From Olavius sp. associated proteobacterium Delta 1 (GTDB taxonomy: Bacteria; Desulfobacterota; Desulfobacteria; Desulfobacterales; JAFDCJ01): 59,177 nt of DNA. Shown here piece by piece: positions 25,933 through 33,865 of the stretch (position 1 is the stretch's first letter; each line of letters opens with the position of its first letter). A program made the position numbers and the translations under genes. Location of the stretch: NCBI GenBank assembly GCA_902749685.1, contig CACVKW010000697.1, positions 1 through 59,177 on the forward strand, in the 5' to 3' direction. Below the pieces are notes generated by a model. The model made no database searches, was not told the DNA's origin, and worked only from the letters and a program-made list of their open reading frames with translations.

Positions 25933-26227
25933 ACCGGCAACCTCCTATAATAGGATGAAAGTGTAGTATTTCGCCTTAGCGACCTGTGTCAAGAAAAACC
26001 GAACGCGTTGCGTGGTGCGAGCTTAAATTTAATTTGCCATTAAGCACATGGGCCAGTCGACATTTAAAAAAGATTATTCTCTCGCCCAGGCTAACATCCC
26101 GCTCCGCGGGGCTTCGTTAGAGCCCACAGAGATAGATACTCGGTGTGCTCTGCGAGCTCTGTGAGAGACTTAAAAAAACTGGATCTATATCGAGTAACTA
26201 TGTTTCTCCTTAATAATTTAAAGTCTT
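25933..26227. other. Gap between Fur-type regulator and heptamer array
   Basis: The - strand promoter of the regulator occupies the left end. Further right a 7-bp inverted repeat, CACAGAG (26125-26131) with CTCTGTG (26157-26163), encloses 25 nt, and a short GC-rich hairpin (CCCGCTCCGCGGGG) lies near 26098-26111. No open frame deserves annotation. Confidence 0.4.
25964..25992 (-). promoter_or_regulatory. Promoter of the Fur-type regulator
   Basis: On the - strand TTGACA (25992-25987) is followed after 17 nt by ATACTA (25969-25964) as a weak -10. The short palindrome CCTATTATAGG overlaps the Shine-Dalgarno region just downstream (about 25942-25952) and could affect translation or serve as an operator. 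Confidence 0.45.
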
Positions 26228-26420
26228 AACCCGAACCCGTATCTCGTATCCCGCAACTCGCAACGCGTACCCCGCACCCCGCAACCCGCACCCCGCAACC
26301 CGCACCCCGCACCCCGCAACCCGCACCCCGCAACCCGCAACCCGCAACCCGCAACCCGTACCCCGCAACCCGCAACACGCAACCCGCAACCCGCAACCCG
26401 CAACCCGCAACCCGCAACAC
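26228..26420. repeat. Long 7-nt tandem array (CCCGCAA/CCCGCAC)
   Basis: About 26 units of CCCGCAA or CCCGCAC, with occasional CCCGTAC or ACACGCA variants, run in 7-nt register for about 190 nt and end four nt from the citrate synthase stop codon. Because 3 x 7 nt is a whole number of codons, all frames stay open and give artificial ORFs with a repeating VAGCGLR-type peptide; these are not genes. In the citrate synthase transcript the array would read GCGGGTT/GCGGGTG. Confidence 0.95.
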
Positions 26421-26423
26421 ACG

Positions 26424-27608
26424 TCATCGATCATCAAGCGCGGTCCATTCACAAACATCAGGGCCGCAATAATCCCCGATATAATCGGATTCGGGTCGAT
26501 AGAGCATCGGTTTGGGTGCGGCACCCGCAAATTGTTCCTCGATGATATGGGCACACCATCCTGCAATACGGGCAACAGCAAACACCGGTGTAAAAAGATC
26601 CACCGGGATTCCCATGGAATAATACAGCGAGCCGCTGTAGAAATCTACATTGACGTAAATGTCTCTGTTTTTGCGCTGCCGGAATTCTGCTTTGCCTGTT
26701 TTTTCGAGCAATGTCGAGATTTCGTACCACCGGGTTTCACCGGTTTTGCCTGCCATCGTTTTTATCATGTCCACCAGGATGGGGGCACGAGGATCATCGG
26801 TATCGTAGACAGCATGTCCCAGACCAAAAATCACCCGGCCGGCATCAAATTCCTGATTAACGTATCCATGGACCTTGTCCGGCGATCCAATTTTAAACAG
26901 CATCTCCATGACCCTCGCATTGGCACCGCCATGTAAATCCCCGGATAAAGAGCCGACGGCAGATGCAACCGCCGCATACATATGGGCCCGGGTTGAAGCA
27001 ACCTCCCGGGCGGCAAATGTTGACGCATTAAAGGAATGCTCAGCGTGACACACCAGCGCGACATCAAGAAAACGGGCCACTTCGGGGTCGGGAACTTCGC
27101 CGCTCAACATGTATAAAAAATTAGCCGCGTGATCCAGCTCCGCTAATGGTGGGACCGGTTCTTGGCCATTGCGAATCCGATGCCAGGTAGCGACAATTGC
27201 GGAAAATTTGGGTATCAGTTGGGTGGCCATGCGCAAGGAAGCATCCATGGATTGATCTCTTTTAATTACATCTTCATCATGCTGCGCCAGCATAGGCACC
27301 GCTGCCTGCAAGACATCCATCGGCATTGAATCTTTGGGCATGGTTTGCAGGGCAGTAATCACCTCAGGCGGCAATCCCTGGTGCGCACGGAGGCGAACCT
27401 TGAACGCTTCAAGTTCAGCGATGTCGGGCAGTTTCTCATAAAGCAGCAAATAAGTAACTTCTTCAAAAGTTGCATTTTTTGCCAGATCCTGCACGAGGTA
27501 GCCCCTGTAAATCAACCGCCCGTTGGCACCATCAACTTCACATATGCGCGATTCAGCGATTACGACTCCCCGCAGACCGGTATTTAAAACGGGTTTGCAT
27601 TCTTCCAT
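26424..27608 (-). CDS. gltA: Citrate synthase
   Basis: 394 aa. The catalytic triad is visible as the His of SGDLHGGANARVMEM, the His of GLGHAVYDTDDPRAPIL and the Asp of VNVDFYSGSLYYSMGIP. The N-terminal LIYRGYLVQDLAKNATFEEV and EVTYLLLYEKLP are typical of the short bacterial (type I, Si-stereospecific) enzyme. It condenses oxaloacetate and acetyl-CoA. Some sulfate reducers use an unrelated Re-citrate synthase; this one is clearly of the classical fold. The start is preceded by GAGGTGGAAA. It is a single gene, followed at four nt by the heptamer array. A 2-methylcitrate synthase role is a less likely alternative. Confidence 0.94.
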   Translation of the reverse strand: MEECKPVLNTGLRGVVIAESRICEVDGANGRLIYRGYLVQDLAKNATFEEVTYLLLYEKLPDIAELEAFKVRLRAHQGLPPEVITALQTMPKDSMPMDVLQAAVPMLAQHDEDVIKRDQSMDASLRMATQLIPKFSAIVATWHRIRNGQEPVPPLAELDHAANFLYMLSGEVPDPEVARFLDVALVCHAEHSFNASTFAAREVASTRAHMYAAVASAVGSLSGDLHGGANARVMEMLFKIGSPDKVHGYVNQEFDAGRVIFGLGHAVYDTDDPRAPILVDMIKTMAGKTGETRWYEISTLLEKTGKAEFRQRKNRDIYVNVDFYSGSLYYSMGIPVDLFTPVFAVARIAGWCAHIIEEQFAGAAPKPMLYRPESDYIGDYCGPDVCEWTALDDR

Positions 27609-27826
27609 TTTCCACCTCTCAACGGTTTTTAAGCCTGTACAAATTGGCCTGGATAAAGTTTATGACTGTTTAAAAAAATTGGGCGCTACAAAAATGGTTT
27701 TTTTTAGAAGTAATGTCAAGAGACAAATCTCATATCTGAATTTTTACGTAAATAACTCACCGCAAAGTAGGAGATCTATTTACCCTCATTAACCTGGAGC
27801 GATAATTGTTGCTTTAAATTCAGATA

Positions 27827-28162
27827 TTAAAATGTCATCTTGTCCGGAGGGCGGCGTTCCGGAACATAGTCATGGGGTACCTGACCGTCATTCCATTCTT
27901 TCGAAACGTAGAGGTTGCAATAGCAACTGCCGAATTCTTCAATATCAGGGACACTGTAGACGCAGGGGCAAATTATGTCCCGATCGGCGTCCCGGTCGCT
28001 ACTTACCAGGCGACAAGGGCAGCCCATATACCCGTATCGCTCTTTATTTATAAGCAGTGCTTCTAAAAGTTCAAATGTTCTTTCTTTATCCTTGTTGAAA
28101 TAATATCCTTTGGCTTCCTGAACCTTCTTCATTCTATCATAAAGCTCTTGTGCATCCATCAC
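27827..28162 (-). CDS. Ferredoxin:thioredoxin reductase catalytic chain-like protein
   Basis: 111 aa. The FTR beta-chain cysteine pattern is present: a first CPC near residue 48, a second CPC (ICPCV) 16 residues further, and a final C-x-C, read here as SCYC. In plant and cyanobacterial FTR the last motif is CHC, and its His assists the 4Fe-4S/disulfide centre; here it is Tyr, so chemistry may differ. N-terminal helices (MMDAQELYDRMKKVQEAKGY) match the family. No FTR alpha chain is visible in the window. The start overlaps the end of the glutaredoxin gene by 4 nt, so the two are translated together. It likely passes ferredoxin electrons to a small thiol protein. Confidence 0.88.
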   Translation of the reverse strand: MMDAQELYDRMKKVQEAKGYYFNKDKERTFELLEALLINKERYGYMGCPCRLVSSDRDADRDIICPCVYSVPDIEEFGSCYCNLYVSKEWNDGQVPHDYVPERRPPDKMTF

Positions 28163-28413
28163 ATTCCCAATGCCTCCTTGATTTCCTTTTCCTTGAATCC
28201 GACGATAACCTTTTCACCGATGATAATGGTGGGAAAAGAACAGCGCGGGTTAAACTTTTTGACATCCGCAATGATCGCTTTTCTTTCATCGCCTTTGAGC
28301 AGATCCACATCGACAAATTCGTATTTGATGGTGCAGCCATCTATAAATTTTTTGGTTGCTCTACAATGGCTGCAGGTACTCAGCGAAAATATTTTGACCT
28401 CCGGGTTCGTCAT
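28159..28413 (-). CDS. Glutaredoxin-like thiol-disulfide protein
   Basis: 84 aa thioredoxin-fold protein. The active site is CSHC (SLSTCSHCRATKKFI, near residues 14-17). The cis-proline motif is FPTIIIGEKVIVGF, and an extra Cys lies shortly before it (RCSFPT). Size and pattern match small glutaredoxin/NrdH-type proteins. The stop overlaps the start of the FTR-like gene (ATGA). The pair probably forms a ferredoxin-driven disulfide reduction chain in which this protein is the acceptor; that is inferred from gene coupling. Confidence 0.88.
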   Translation of the reverse strand: MTNPEVKIFSLSTCSHCRATKKFIDGCTIKYEFVDVDLLKGDERKAIIADVKKFNPRCSFPTIIIGEKVIVGFKEKEIKEALGM

Positions 28414-29368
28414 TAGATCATCCTTTCATAAATTAGAAAATTACACTGGCGTGAAAGCAGGCTTTTAATTCGTGCTCATCCGGATATTATAACGGGCATA
28501 AATTAGCCGGAAACGATGACAAACGATTAGAATTATACAATTTTATATAATCTTTTACCATAGCAGAAAATACATTCTATTTATATAAAAATATTCAACC
28601 GGACAATATTAGAGCGGCCCATCGAATACAATCAAAAACAATCAAAATTTGTACCAAATTATATGAGAATTTTTTGCAATCAAGAAAACTTCATCATTCA
28701 AGAGTCTTAATCGAGATTCGATACCAGCTTCCCGGTTGCTTCGCCCTTATGAGACGGATGAGACACTTGATTAGTATTTTGCAATTTCCGAGTTAAAAAA
28801 TTGCAAAAATCGGTTGGATGCCGTTTATTTTTTTTTACAGTGACTCTTTGATCACACGTGATGCAAATAATAATCCATTAACTATATGTTTTAACTATAT
28901 TATTTAAATTTGATGAAATTCAAAAATCTGTTTATAAAATCCTTGAATTTCCATCTTGCAAAACGTCAAATTGTCTCAATAACTTCTTGATACATACATG
29001 TATCCCAAGACAACATGCTATTGATTTTTCGGTTAACAACTCTATTTTTAACTGATAAACGTTATTTAATAATTCTGATTTATATACATTATTAGGCGGT
29101 TACGCCGACAGCACTTTAAATCTCGATTAATTTAGTATGGTATTAAACCTGGCACGAAAATTGTTATTACTGTAATTATATATTAAAAGTTTGAAAAATT
29201 GCCGGCAAACTGAATCTTAAGCTGGTCTGACGTTTAAATCAAATCGATTGTCAGTATTAATTATCTGTCCTTATTTCACTATCCAAACTGAATTTTTATA
29301 TTCTCGTTTTTATGAAAATTCAGCCGAATTAACCCATTTTTCAATTAATCTAACAAGGGAGGCAATAC
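28414..29368. other. Long AT-rich non-coding leader upstream of cooS
   Basis: 955 nt with no credible ORF on either strand and a strongly AT-rich composition compared with the genes. Features seen: a dyad GATACATACATGTATC at 28989-29004, inside a larger TTGTCT/AGACAA inverted pair, and a sigma-54-like promoter at 29150-29165. The first half (28414-28860) shows A- and T-tracts that may bend DNA but nothing I can name. A regulatory RNA cannot be excluded. Confidence 0.5.
28989..29165 (+). promoter_or_regulatory. Candidate sigma-54 promoter and enhancer dyad for cooS
   Basis: TGGCACG, four A, TTGTT (29150-29165) fits the -24/-12 consensus TGGCACG-N4-TTGCW except for GT instead of GC at -12. GATACAT-AC-ATGTATC (28989-29004), about 150 nt upstream, is a perfect 7-bp inverted repeat at the right distance for an enhancer-binding activator. 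A sigma-54 activator is encoded 3 kb away (32249-33607). The predicted leader before cooS would be about 200 nt. Confidence 0.4.
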
Positions 29369-31342
29369 ATGGCTGAAAAAAAAGTGAGCTCCGCCAAAAC
29401 GGAGATTGATATCAATTCTGTAACCATCTGTGATGCTACCGCCCAAATGCTACACAAAGCTCGCAGAGACGGTGTCGAAACCGCTTTTGATCGCACGGCG
29501 AATATGAAAGCCTGTCCCATCGGGGCCCAATCGGCCTGCTGCAAACACTGTTGTATGGGACCATGCCGTCTGAATGCCAAGGATCCATATTCCAAGGTGG
29601 GGGTATGCGGCGCCACCATCGATACCATCATGGCTCGAAATTTTGCGCGCATGGTCGCAGCCGGCACTTCGGCCCATACTGATCATGGTATGGGTATGCT
29701 CGATCTTTTTCGCGATGTATTGAATGGCAAAATCAAAGACTATAGCATCAAAAACCCGCTCAAGCTGATTGAAGTCGCCAAATCAATCGATATCGAAACC
29801 GAAGATCGCGAAATCAAAGACATTGCCATGGATCTCTACCATGAACTCGAACGTACCTATACCCAGGTGGACGGAGAAATTCCATTCGCCAAACGGGTCC
29901 CGGCCAAAACCCTGGAAACCTGGCGCAAAGAAGGTATTGTTCCGCGTGGTGCCATGCGCGAAATTATGGAGATGATGCACCGCTCGGCCATGGGCGTGGA
30001 CCAGCACTATGAAAATATCACCAAACAGTGCAGCCGCACAGCGCTGGCCGACGGCTGGGGCGGTTCCATGGTCGCCACCGAAATATCCGACATCCTGTTC
30101 GGCACGCCATCGCCGGTGGCCGTCGAGGTCAACATGGGGGTTTTAAAGGAAGACCAGGTCAACATCATCATTCACGGCCATGAACCCAATCTGTTTGAGT
30201 CCATCGTCGAATCGGTCAATGAACCGACCCTGATCCAGGCCGCCAAGGACGCCGGCGCCAAAGGCCTCAACCTGATCGGCATGTGCTGCTCGGGCCTGGA
30301 AATGTTTGTCCGTCACGGCGTCCCTCACGCCGGCAACTTTATGTCCACCGAGACCATTCTGGTCACCGGTGCGGTGGATGCCATGGGCGTGGATGTCCAG
30401 TGTATTAAGCAGGGTCTGGTTAAAGTGGCCGACTGTTACGGCACACCGCTGATCACCACCAATCCGCGGGCCCACATCGAAGGTGCCACGCATATCGAGT
30501 TTCACGAGCACGATCCCAAGGGCTGCACCGATGAGATCGTCATTCAAGCCATCGGTCGTTTCAAAAACCGCAGTATGCCGATTGAAATTCCGCAAATCGT
30601 CAACACCGGCGTCCACGGTTTTTCCCACGAGTACATCAACTATATGCTGGGTGGCACGTTCCGGGCCTCATACACACCGCTCAATGACAACATCATCAAC
30701 GGCCGCATTCGCGGTGTCGCCGGTGTTGTCGGATGCACGAATCCCAGGATGAAGCAGGATTGGGTTCATGTGGAACTGGTCAAAGAATTGATTAAAAATG
30801 ACGTGCTGGTGGTCCAGACCGGATGTTCTCAAATTGCTTTGGCCAAAGCCGGTTTGACGACCCCGGAAGCGGCGCATCTGGCCGGTCCGGGCTTAAAGGA
30901 AGTATGCGAAACCGTCGGAATGCCGCCGGTACTGGGCTGCGGTGCCTGTGTGGATAACAGCCGCATATTGATTGCCGTTTCTGAAATGGTCAAAACCGGG
31001 GGATTGGGAGAAAGCATTGCCGATCTGCCGGTGGCCGGATGTGCACCGGAATTCATGAGCGAGAAAGCGATCGCAATCGGGCAGTACTTTGTGGCCTCAG
31101 GTGTCTATACTGTATTTGGTGTGACCTTCCCAATTGTAGAAGGCACCAAGTTCCACAAACATCTGTTTGAAGAGCTTGAAGAACGCGGTATGGGAAAATG
31201 GGGATTTGCAAAGGATCCTTATGAAATTGCAAGAATGATGATTGCGCATATCGACAAAAAACGCAAACAACTGGGCATCGACAGAGCCAGAGAACGCGTT
31301 CTGATGGATATGTCCGACCGTCGTGAGATGGACGCGGCCTAG
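29369..31342 (+). CDS. cooS: Anaerobic carbon monoxide dehydrogenase, catalytic subunit
   Basis: 657 aa Ni-Fe enzyme that interconverts CO and CO2. The N-terminal cysteine set (C49, C57, C58, C61, C62 and C66 in CPIGAQSACCKHCCMGPCR) supplies the B and D clusters. The C-cluster ligands are seen as His in IIIHGHEPNLF, Cys in LIGMCCSGLEMF, VQCIKQG, GVVGCTNPRM, QTGCSQIALAKAG and VAGCAPEFMSEKA. ATG follows AAGGGAGGC. No Acs/Cdh subunits, CooF ferredoxin or CooC nickel-insertase are in the window, so this is a monofunctional CooS whose partners lie elsewhere. It probably feeds ferredoxin electrons. The AT-rich leader suggests regulated expression. Confidence 0.96.
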   Translation: MAEKKVSSAKTEIDINSVTICDATAQMLHKARRDGVETAFDRTANMKACPIGAQSACCKHCCMGPCRLNAKDPYSKVGVCGATIDTIMARNFARMVAAGTSAHTDHGMGMLDLFRDVLNGKIKDYSIKNPLKLIEVAKSIDIETEDREIKDIAMDLYHELERTYTQVDGEIPFAKRVPAKTLETWRKEGIVPRGAMREIMEMMHRSAMGVDQHYENITKQCSRTALADGWGGSMVATEISDILFGTPSPVAVEVNMGVLKEDQVNIIIHGHEPNLFESIVESVNEPTLIQAAKDAGAKGLNLIGMCCSGLEMFVRHGVPHAGNFMSTETILVTGAVDAMGVDVQCIKQGLVKVADCYGTPLITTNPRAHIEGATHIEFHEHDPKGCTDEIVIQAIGRFKNRSMPIEIPQIVNTGVHGFSHEYINYMLGGTFRASYTPLNDNIINGRIRGVAGVVGCTNPRMKQDWVHVELVKELIKNDVLVVQTGCSQIALAKAGLTTPEAAHLAGPGLKEVCETVGMPPVLGCGACVDNSRILIAVSEMVKTGGLGESIADLPVAGCAPEFMSEKAIAIGQYFVASGVYTVFGVTFPIVEGTKFHKHLFEELEERGMGKWGFAKDPYEIARMMIAHIDKKRKQLGIDRARERVLMDMSDRREMDAA

Positions 31343-31489
31343 GTCAGAGCGGTAGGGAACTTAGTTCGCTTCGCTCATCCGCCGGAAGCGGAAAATAATG
31401 GAATCCCGCTGAATAGCGGAAATGGAATATTGGGACCATTGGTGTTGCATCTGGTTGAAAAATAATACGGTTCATGGGAAAAACAAACC

Positions 31490-31633
31490 ATGGATCGAAA
31501 AAACATCAACAGAGGATTTAAAAAACTGCGGGTCTGGCAAGATGCTGTGTCCCTCTATGTCTTGGCCTGTAAAATATCCGTTATCATATTACGGCCATAC
31601 CTGCTGTGCATCCCGCCCGGGCGGGATTCGTAG
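31490..31633 (+). pseudogene. Truncated four-helix-bundle (23S IVS-type) protein
   Basis: A 47-codon frame begins MDRKNINRGFKKLRVWQDAV and continues SLYVLACKI. The FKKLRVWQDA core followed by a helix is the standard N-terminus of the four-helix-bundle/S23 family, whose members are about 115-125 aa and occur in rRNA intervening sequences or next to repeats. After the first helix the frame changes character (Pro- and Cys-rich) and stops at TAG 31633. Helices 2-4 are missing, so this is a remnant. It is embedded between 8-nt repeat tracts, downstream of cooS. Confidence 0.6.
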
Positions 31634-31672
31634 CTCAATACAAACGGTGGCTCAGACCACAGGGACCGGGGT

Positions 31673-31757
31673 ATTGGAATACTGGAATGATGCAAGGCTG
31701 GGACAATAGACACGTTATCTATTTTTTGACCATTATTCCATGATTCCATCATTCCAT
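31673..31757. repeat. Facing 8-nt repeat arms downstream of cooS
   Basis: TGGAATAC/TGGAATGA (from about 31673) is faced by ATTCCATG, ATTCCATC, ATTCCATG (31734-31757), so the arms are complementary. The unit is the same as in the cydD-cydC gap (14026-14057). Related single units occur near 31404 and 31424. Confidence 0.7.
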
Positions 31758-31834
31758 GTGGGCGGCACAAAACCAGTGTCGTTAAAAGCTGCATGATTTC
31801 AATATATTATAGAAATTTCGAGACGTTTTTAATT

Positions 31835-31865
31835 GAAAAGGGGCTCCCGATTGGGGCCCCTTTTC
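31835..31865. terminator. Bidirectional terminator between cooS and the convergent genes
   Basis: GAAAAGGGGC (31835-31844) pairs with GCCCCTTTTC (31856-31865), extended by CC/GG inside the loop. The arms carry their own A- and T-runs, so the structure terminates from both sides. It lies between the remnant after cooS and the stop of the - strand gene at 31870. Confidence 0.85.
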
Positions 31866-31869
31866 GATT

Positions 31870-32223
31870 TTAGTTTTCGACACCCAGCTCGCTTTTTAGC
31901 CAGTCTTTGACATCGTCCTCGAGCGCATAAACCCCTTTCAGCTCACAGACATCCTTTTCATACTGTGACGGCAATTCAAATTGCGCCAGTTCAACAGCTT
32001 CCTCCGAATTGCGACGGATTAAATAAATAAAGTAGGGTTTGCGCCAACAATTTACCACAAAATAGGTAGAGTAATCACTTTTAGAACGTATTGTGTATTT
32101 CCCACTGCCCCAATCCGTATTGCCCCATTCCAGATAAAGTTTGACTGCTTCCTCAGGACCAAGATCCCAGCTGATCTCATTGATCAAATCGTCTTCTTTT
32201 TTCAGTTCTTCCAGTGACAGCAT
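31870..32223 (-). CDS. Conserved hypothetical small protein (possibly DVU0772-like)
   Basis: 117 aa from the ATG at 32223, which has GGAGG five nt upstream; a longer frame to 32322 is open but would overlap the next gene. The N-terminus LEELKKEDDLINEISWDLGPEEAVKLYLEWGN is acidic and helical, followed by a beta-rich middle (YTIRSKSDYSTYFVVNCW) and a charged C-terminus. No cysteine motif, signal peptide or membrane helix. From memory it resembles a small protein family common in sulfate reducers (DVU0772-like); I could not verify this. It lies 25 nt after the sigma-54 activator gene on the same strand, so they may be co-transcribed. Function unknown. Confidence 0.7.
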   Translation of the reverse strand: MLSLEELKKEDDLINEISWDLGPEEAVKLYLEWGNTDWGSGKYTIRSKSDYSTYFVVNCWRKPYFIYLIRRNSEEAVELAQFELPSQYEKDVCELKGVYALEDDVKDWLKSELGVEN

Positions 32224-32248
32224 GTAAACCTCCTTTAATGACATCCGG

Positions 32249-33607
32249 TTAGGTATTTTTAATGATATCAGATAGTTCAGGGTGATCAGGTAGGAAGCGG
32301 TATAGTGTGGCCCGGCCGACACCCAGTAATTTGGCTGCTTTGGCTTTGTTGCCGCCGGTTTTAATTAAGGCTGCGCGCACCCCCTCTGAATTCAATTTTT
32401 TAGCCGGCCCTCTGCGGATACAGGTATTTTCAACTTCCCGTAGCTCAATTGGCAAATCATCCGCGTCCAGGGTGTTGGCACTGCATTTGACAAAGGCAAA
32501 CTGGACGGCGTTTTGCAATTCACGAACATTGCCCGGCCACTGGTAGTCCAGCATCAAAGACATTGCCCTGGCAGAGACATTGAGAGGATCGCGACCATAG
32601 CGTTCAGCGGCCTCCTTCAGAAAACGCTCGATTAACAGGGGAATATCAATTTTACGTTCGCGCAGAGGCGGCATATGAATTGGGATAACATTGAGCCGGT
32701 AATAGAGGTCTTCGCGAAATTGCCCCTTTTTGACGGCTTCCTTAAGATTTTTGTTCGTTGCGCTGATTATTCTGACGTCGACTGATAGGGTTTGTTCACC
32801 ACCGACCCGTTCAAATTGGTTTTCCTGCAAAAACCGTAAAAGCTTGGCCTGCATATTGTTAGATAGCTCGGCCACCTCATCTAAAAAAACCGTCCCCCCA
32901 TCGGCCAACTCAAAGCGGCCTTTCTTGTCCCGAATGGCTCCGGAAAAAGCCCCCTTGACGTGCCCGAAAAGCTCGCTTTCGATGAGACCCTCCGGTAATG
33001 CACCACAGTTAATGGGTACAAAAGAGGCCCCGTTGCGCGAACTTTCATTGTGGATGGCATAGGCGACCAATTCTTTGCCGGTTCCGGTTTCGCCGGAAAT
33101 GTGAACCGGATAATCATAGGCGGAAACGTCTCGGATATGCTTGAAAATTTTGTACATCTTGTGATCCTGACCGATAATGTTGCCGAAGCTTGTCAGCTTG
33201 CCGGCTTGCAACTGCAGACTGAAAAGATCCGTAATATCTCGGAAGGATGTCAGGACCCCGACCAATTCACCGTCGTCGCCCTTCATGCTGGTAATGCTCA
33301 TTTCCACCCGGCGCGACTCGCCGCTTCGGGTTGTAATCGAAAGGGTATTTTCGGAACTTTCAGTCATATCCGGCACCTTATCACTAAATCGGCAGCGCCC
33401 GCCGCAAAAAGGATGCCCAAATGCCTCATGGCAATCTTTGCCCAGAACATCTTTTCGACTGTACCCTGAAATACGTTCGGCCTCCTGATTGAAGAAAAAG
33501 ATGCGTCGACTCATATCATGGGCAATAATCCCTTCCTTGAGATTGTCCAGGACATGCTCCAGGTTATCGCGATGGCACATTAAATTTTCAAGTGCGAATT
33601 CGGACAT
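32249..33607 (-). CDS. Sigma-54-dependent transcriptional activator with PAS domain
   Basis: 452 aa. Residues about 10-125 form a PAS sensor domain (EGIIAHDMSRRIFFFNQEAE), with a nearby Cys/His set (CHEAFGHPFCGGRC) that could bind metal or haem or a cluster. Residues about 145-380 are the AAA+ domain: Walker A GETGTGKE, the sigma-54 contact loop written GAFSGA (the canonical form is GAFTGA), Walker B GGTVFLDEVAEL. Residues about 415-445 are a Fis-type helix-turn-helix (GGNKAKAAKLLGVGRATLYR). There is no receiver domain, so it senses directly in the cytoplasm. It faces cooS, and cooS has a sigma-54-like promoter, making cooS a candidate target. Confidence 0.93.
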   Translation of the reverse strand: MSEFALENLMCHRDNLEHVLDNLKEGIIAHDMSRRIFFFNQEAERISGYSRKDVLGKDCHEAFGHPFCGGRCRFSDKVPDMTESSENTLSITTRSGESRRVEMSITSMKGDDGELVGVLTSFRDITDLFSLQLQAGKLTSFGNIIGQDHKMYKIFKHIRDVSAYDYPVHISGETGTGKELVAYAIHNESSRNGASFVPINCGALPEGLIESELFGHVKGAFSGAIRDKKGRFELADGGTVFLDEVAELSNNMQAKLLRFLQENQFERVGGEQTLSVDVRIISATNKNLKEAVKKGQFREDLYYRLNVIPIHMPPLRERKIDIPLLIERFLKEAAERYGRDPLNVSARAMSLMLDYQWPGNVRELQNAVQFAFVKCSANTLDADDLPIELREVENTCIRRGPAKKLNSEGVRAALIKTGGNKAKAAKLLGVGRATLYRFLPDHPELSDIIKNT

Positions 33608-33701
33608 AAATAATCCGTCCTTAAAGAGCAGGTTCCCGTCGCTCTTTTATGGCTGCTAAATAAGGTGAATGACGATGCCAAAAGGCATATTACCATTAAG
33701 C

Positions 33702-33850
33702 AGCATCAAGTATCAAGTTTCCAGTAACAAACTCCCAGCATCCAATATCCCGCAGGCTGAAGACTGAAGTCAGAATACAGAATTCATTAGCCGTGCGCCG
33801 AATGCCGTGCGCCTTGCGCCTGTCCGTTCTATCCAGCATCAAGTATCAAG
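33702..33850. repeat. Degenerate 7-nt repeats upstream of sfsA's 3' end
   Basis: 33702-33751 reads AGCATCAAGTATCAAG and onwards in roughly 7-nt steps (CATCAAG, TATCAAG, TTTCCAG, CATCCAA, TATCCCG). A second short tract (CATCAAG, TATCAAG) lies at 33837-33850, and a GCCGTGCGCC-type repeat lies between them (33790-33820). The unit is related to the CATCCAG array at the window end. Confidence 0.7.
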
Positions 33851-33865
33851 CCGGTTTCCGGTACG

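Noticed and set aside
26228..26420. CRISPR or telomere-like array
   Set aside because: No spacers; heptamers are contiguous and chromosomal, with the same period as other tracts in the window.
26210..26581. Several open frames with repeating VAGCGLR-type peptide
   Set aside because: Artefact of a 7-nt tandem array, whose 21-nt super-period keeps all frames open; overlaps citrate synthase.
28414..29368. Riboswitch or rRNA intervening sequence before cooS
   Set aside because: I could not identify any known conserved core; only simple dyads are visible.
32224..32322. N-terminal extension of the small hypothetical protein to 32322
   Set aside because: Would overlap the sigma-54 activator; the ATG at 32223 has GGAGG at good spacing.
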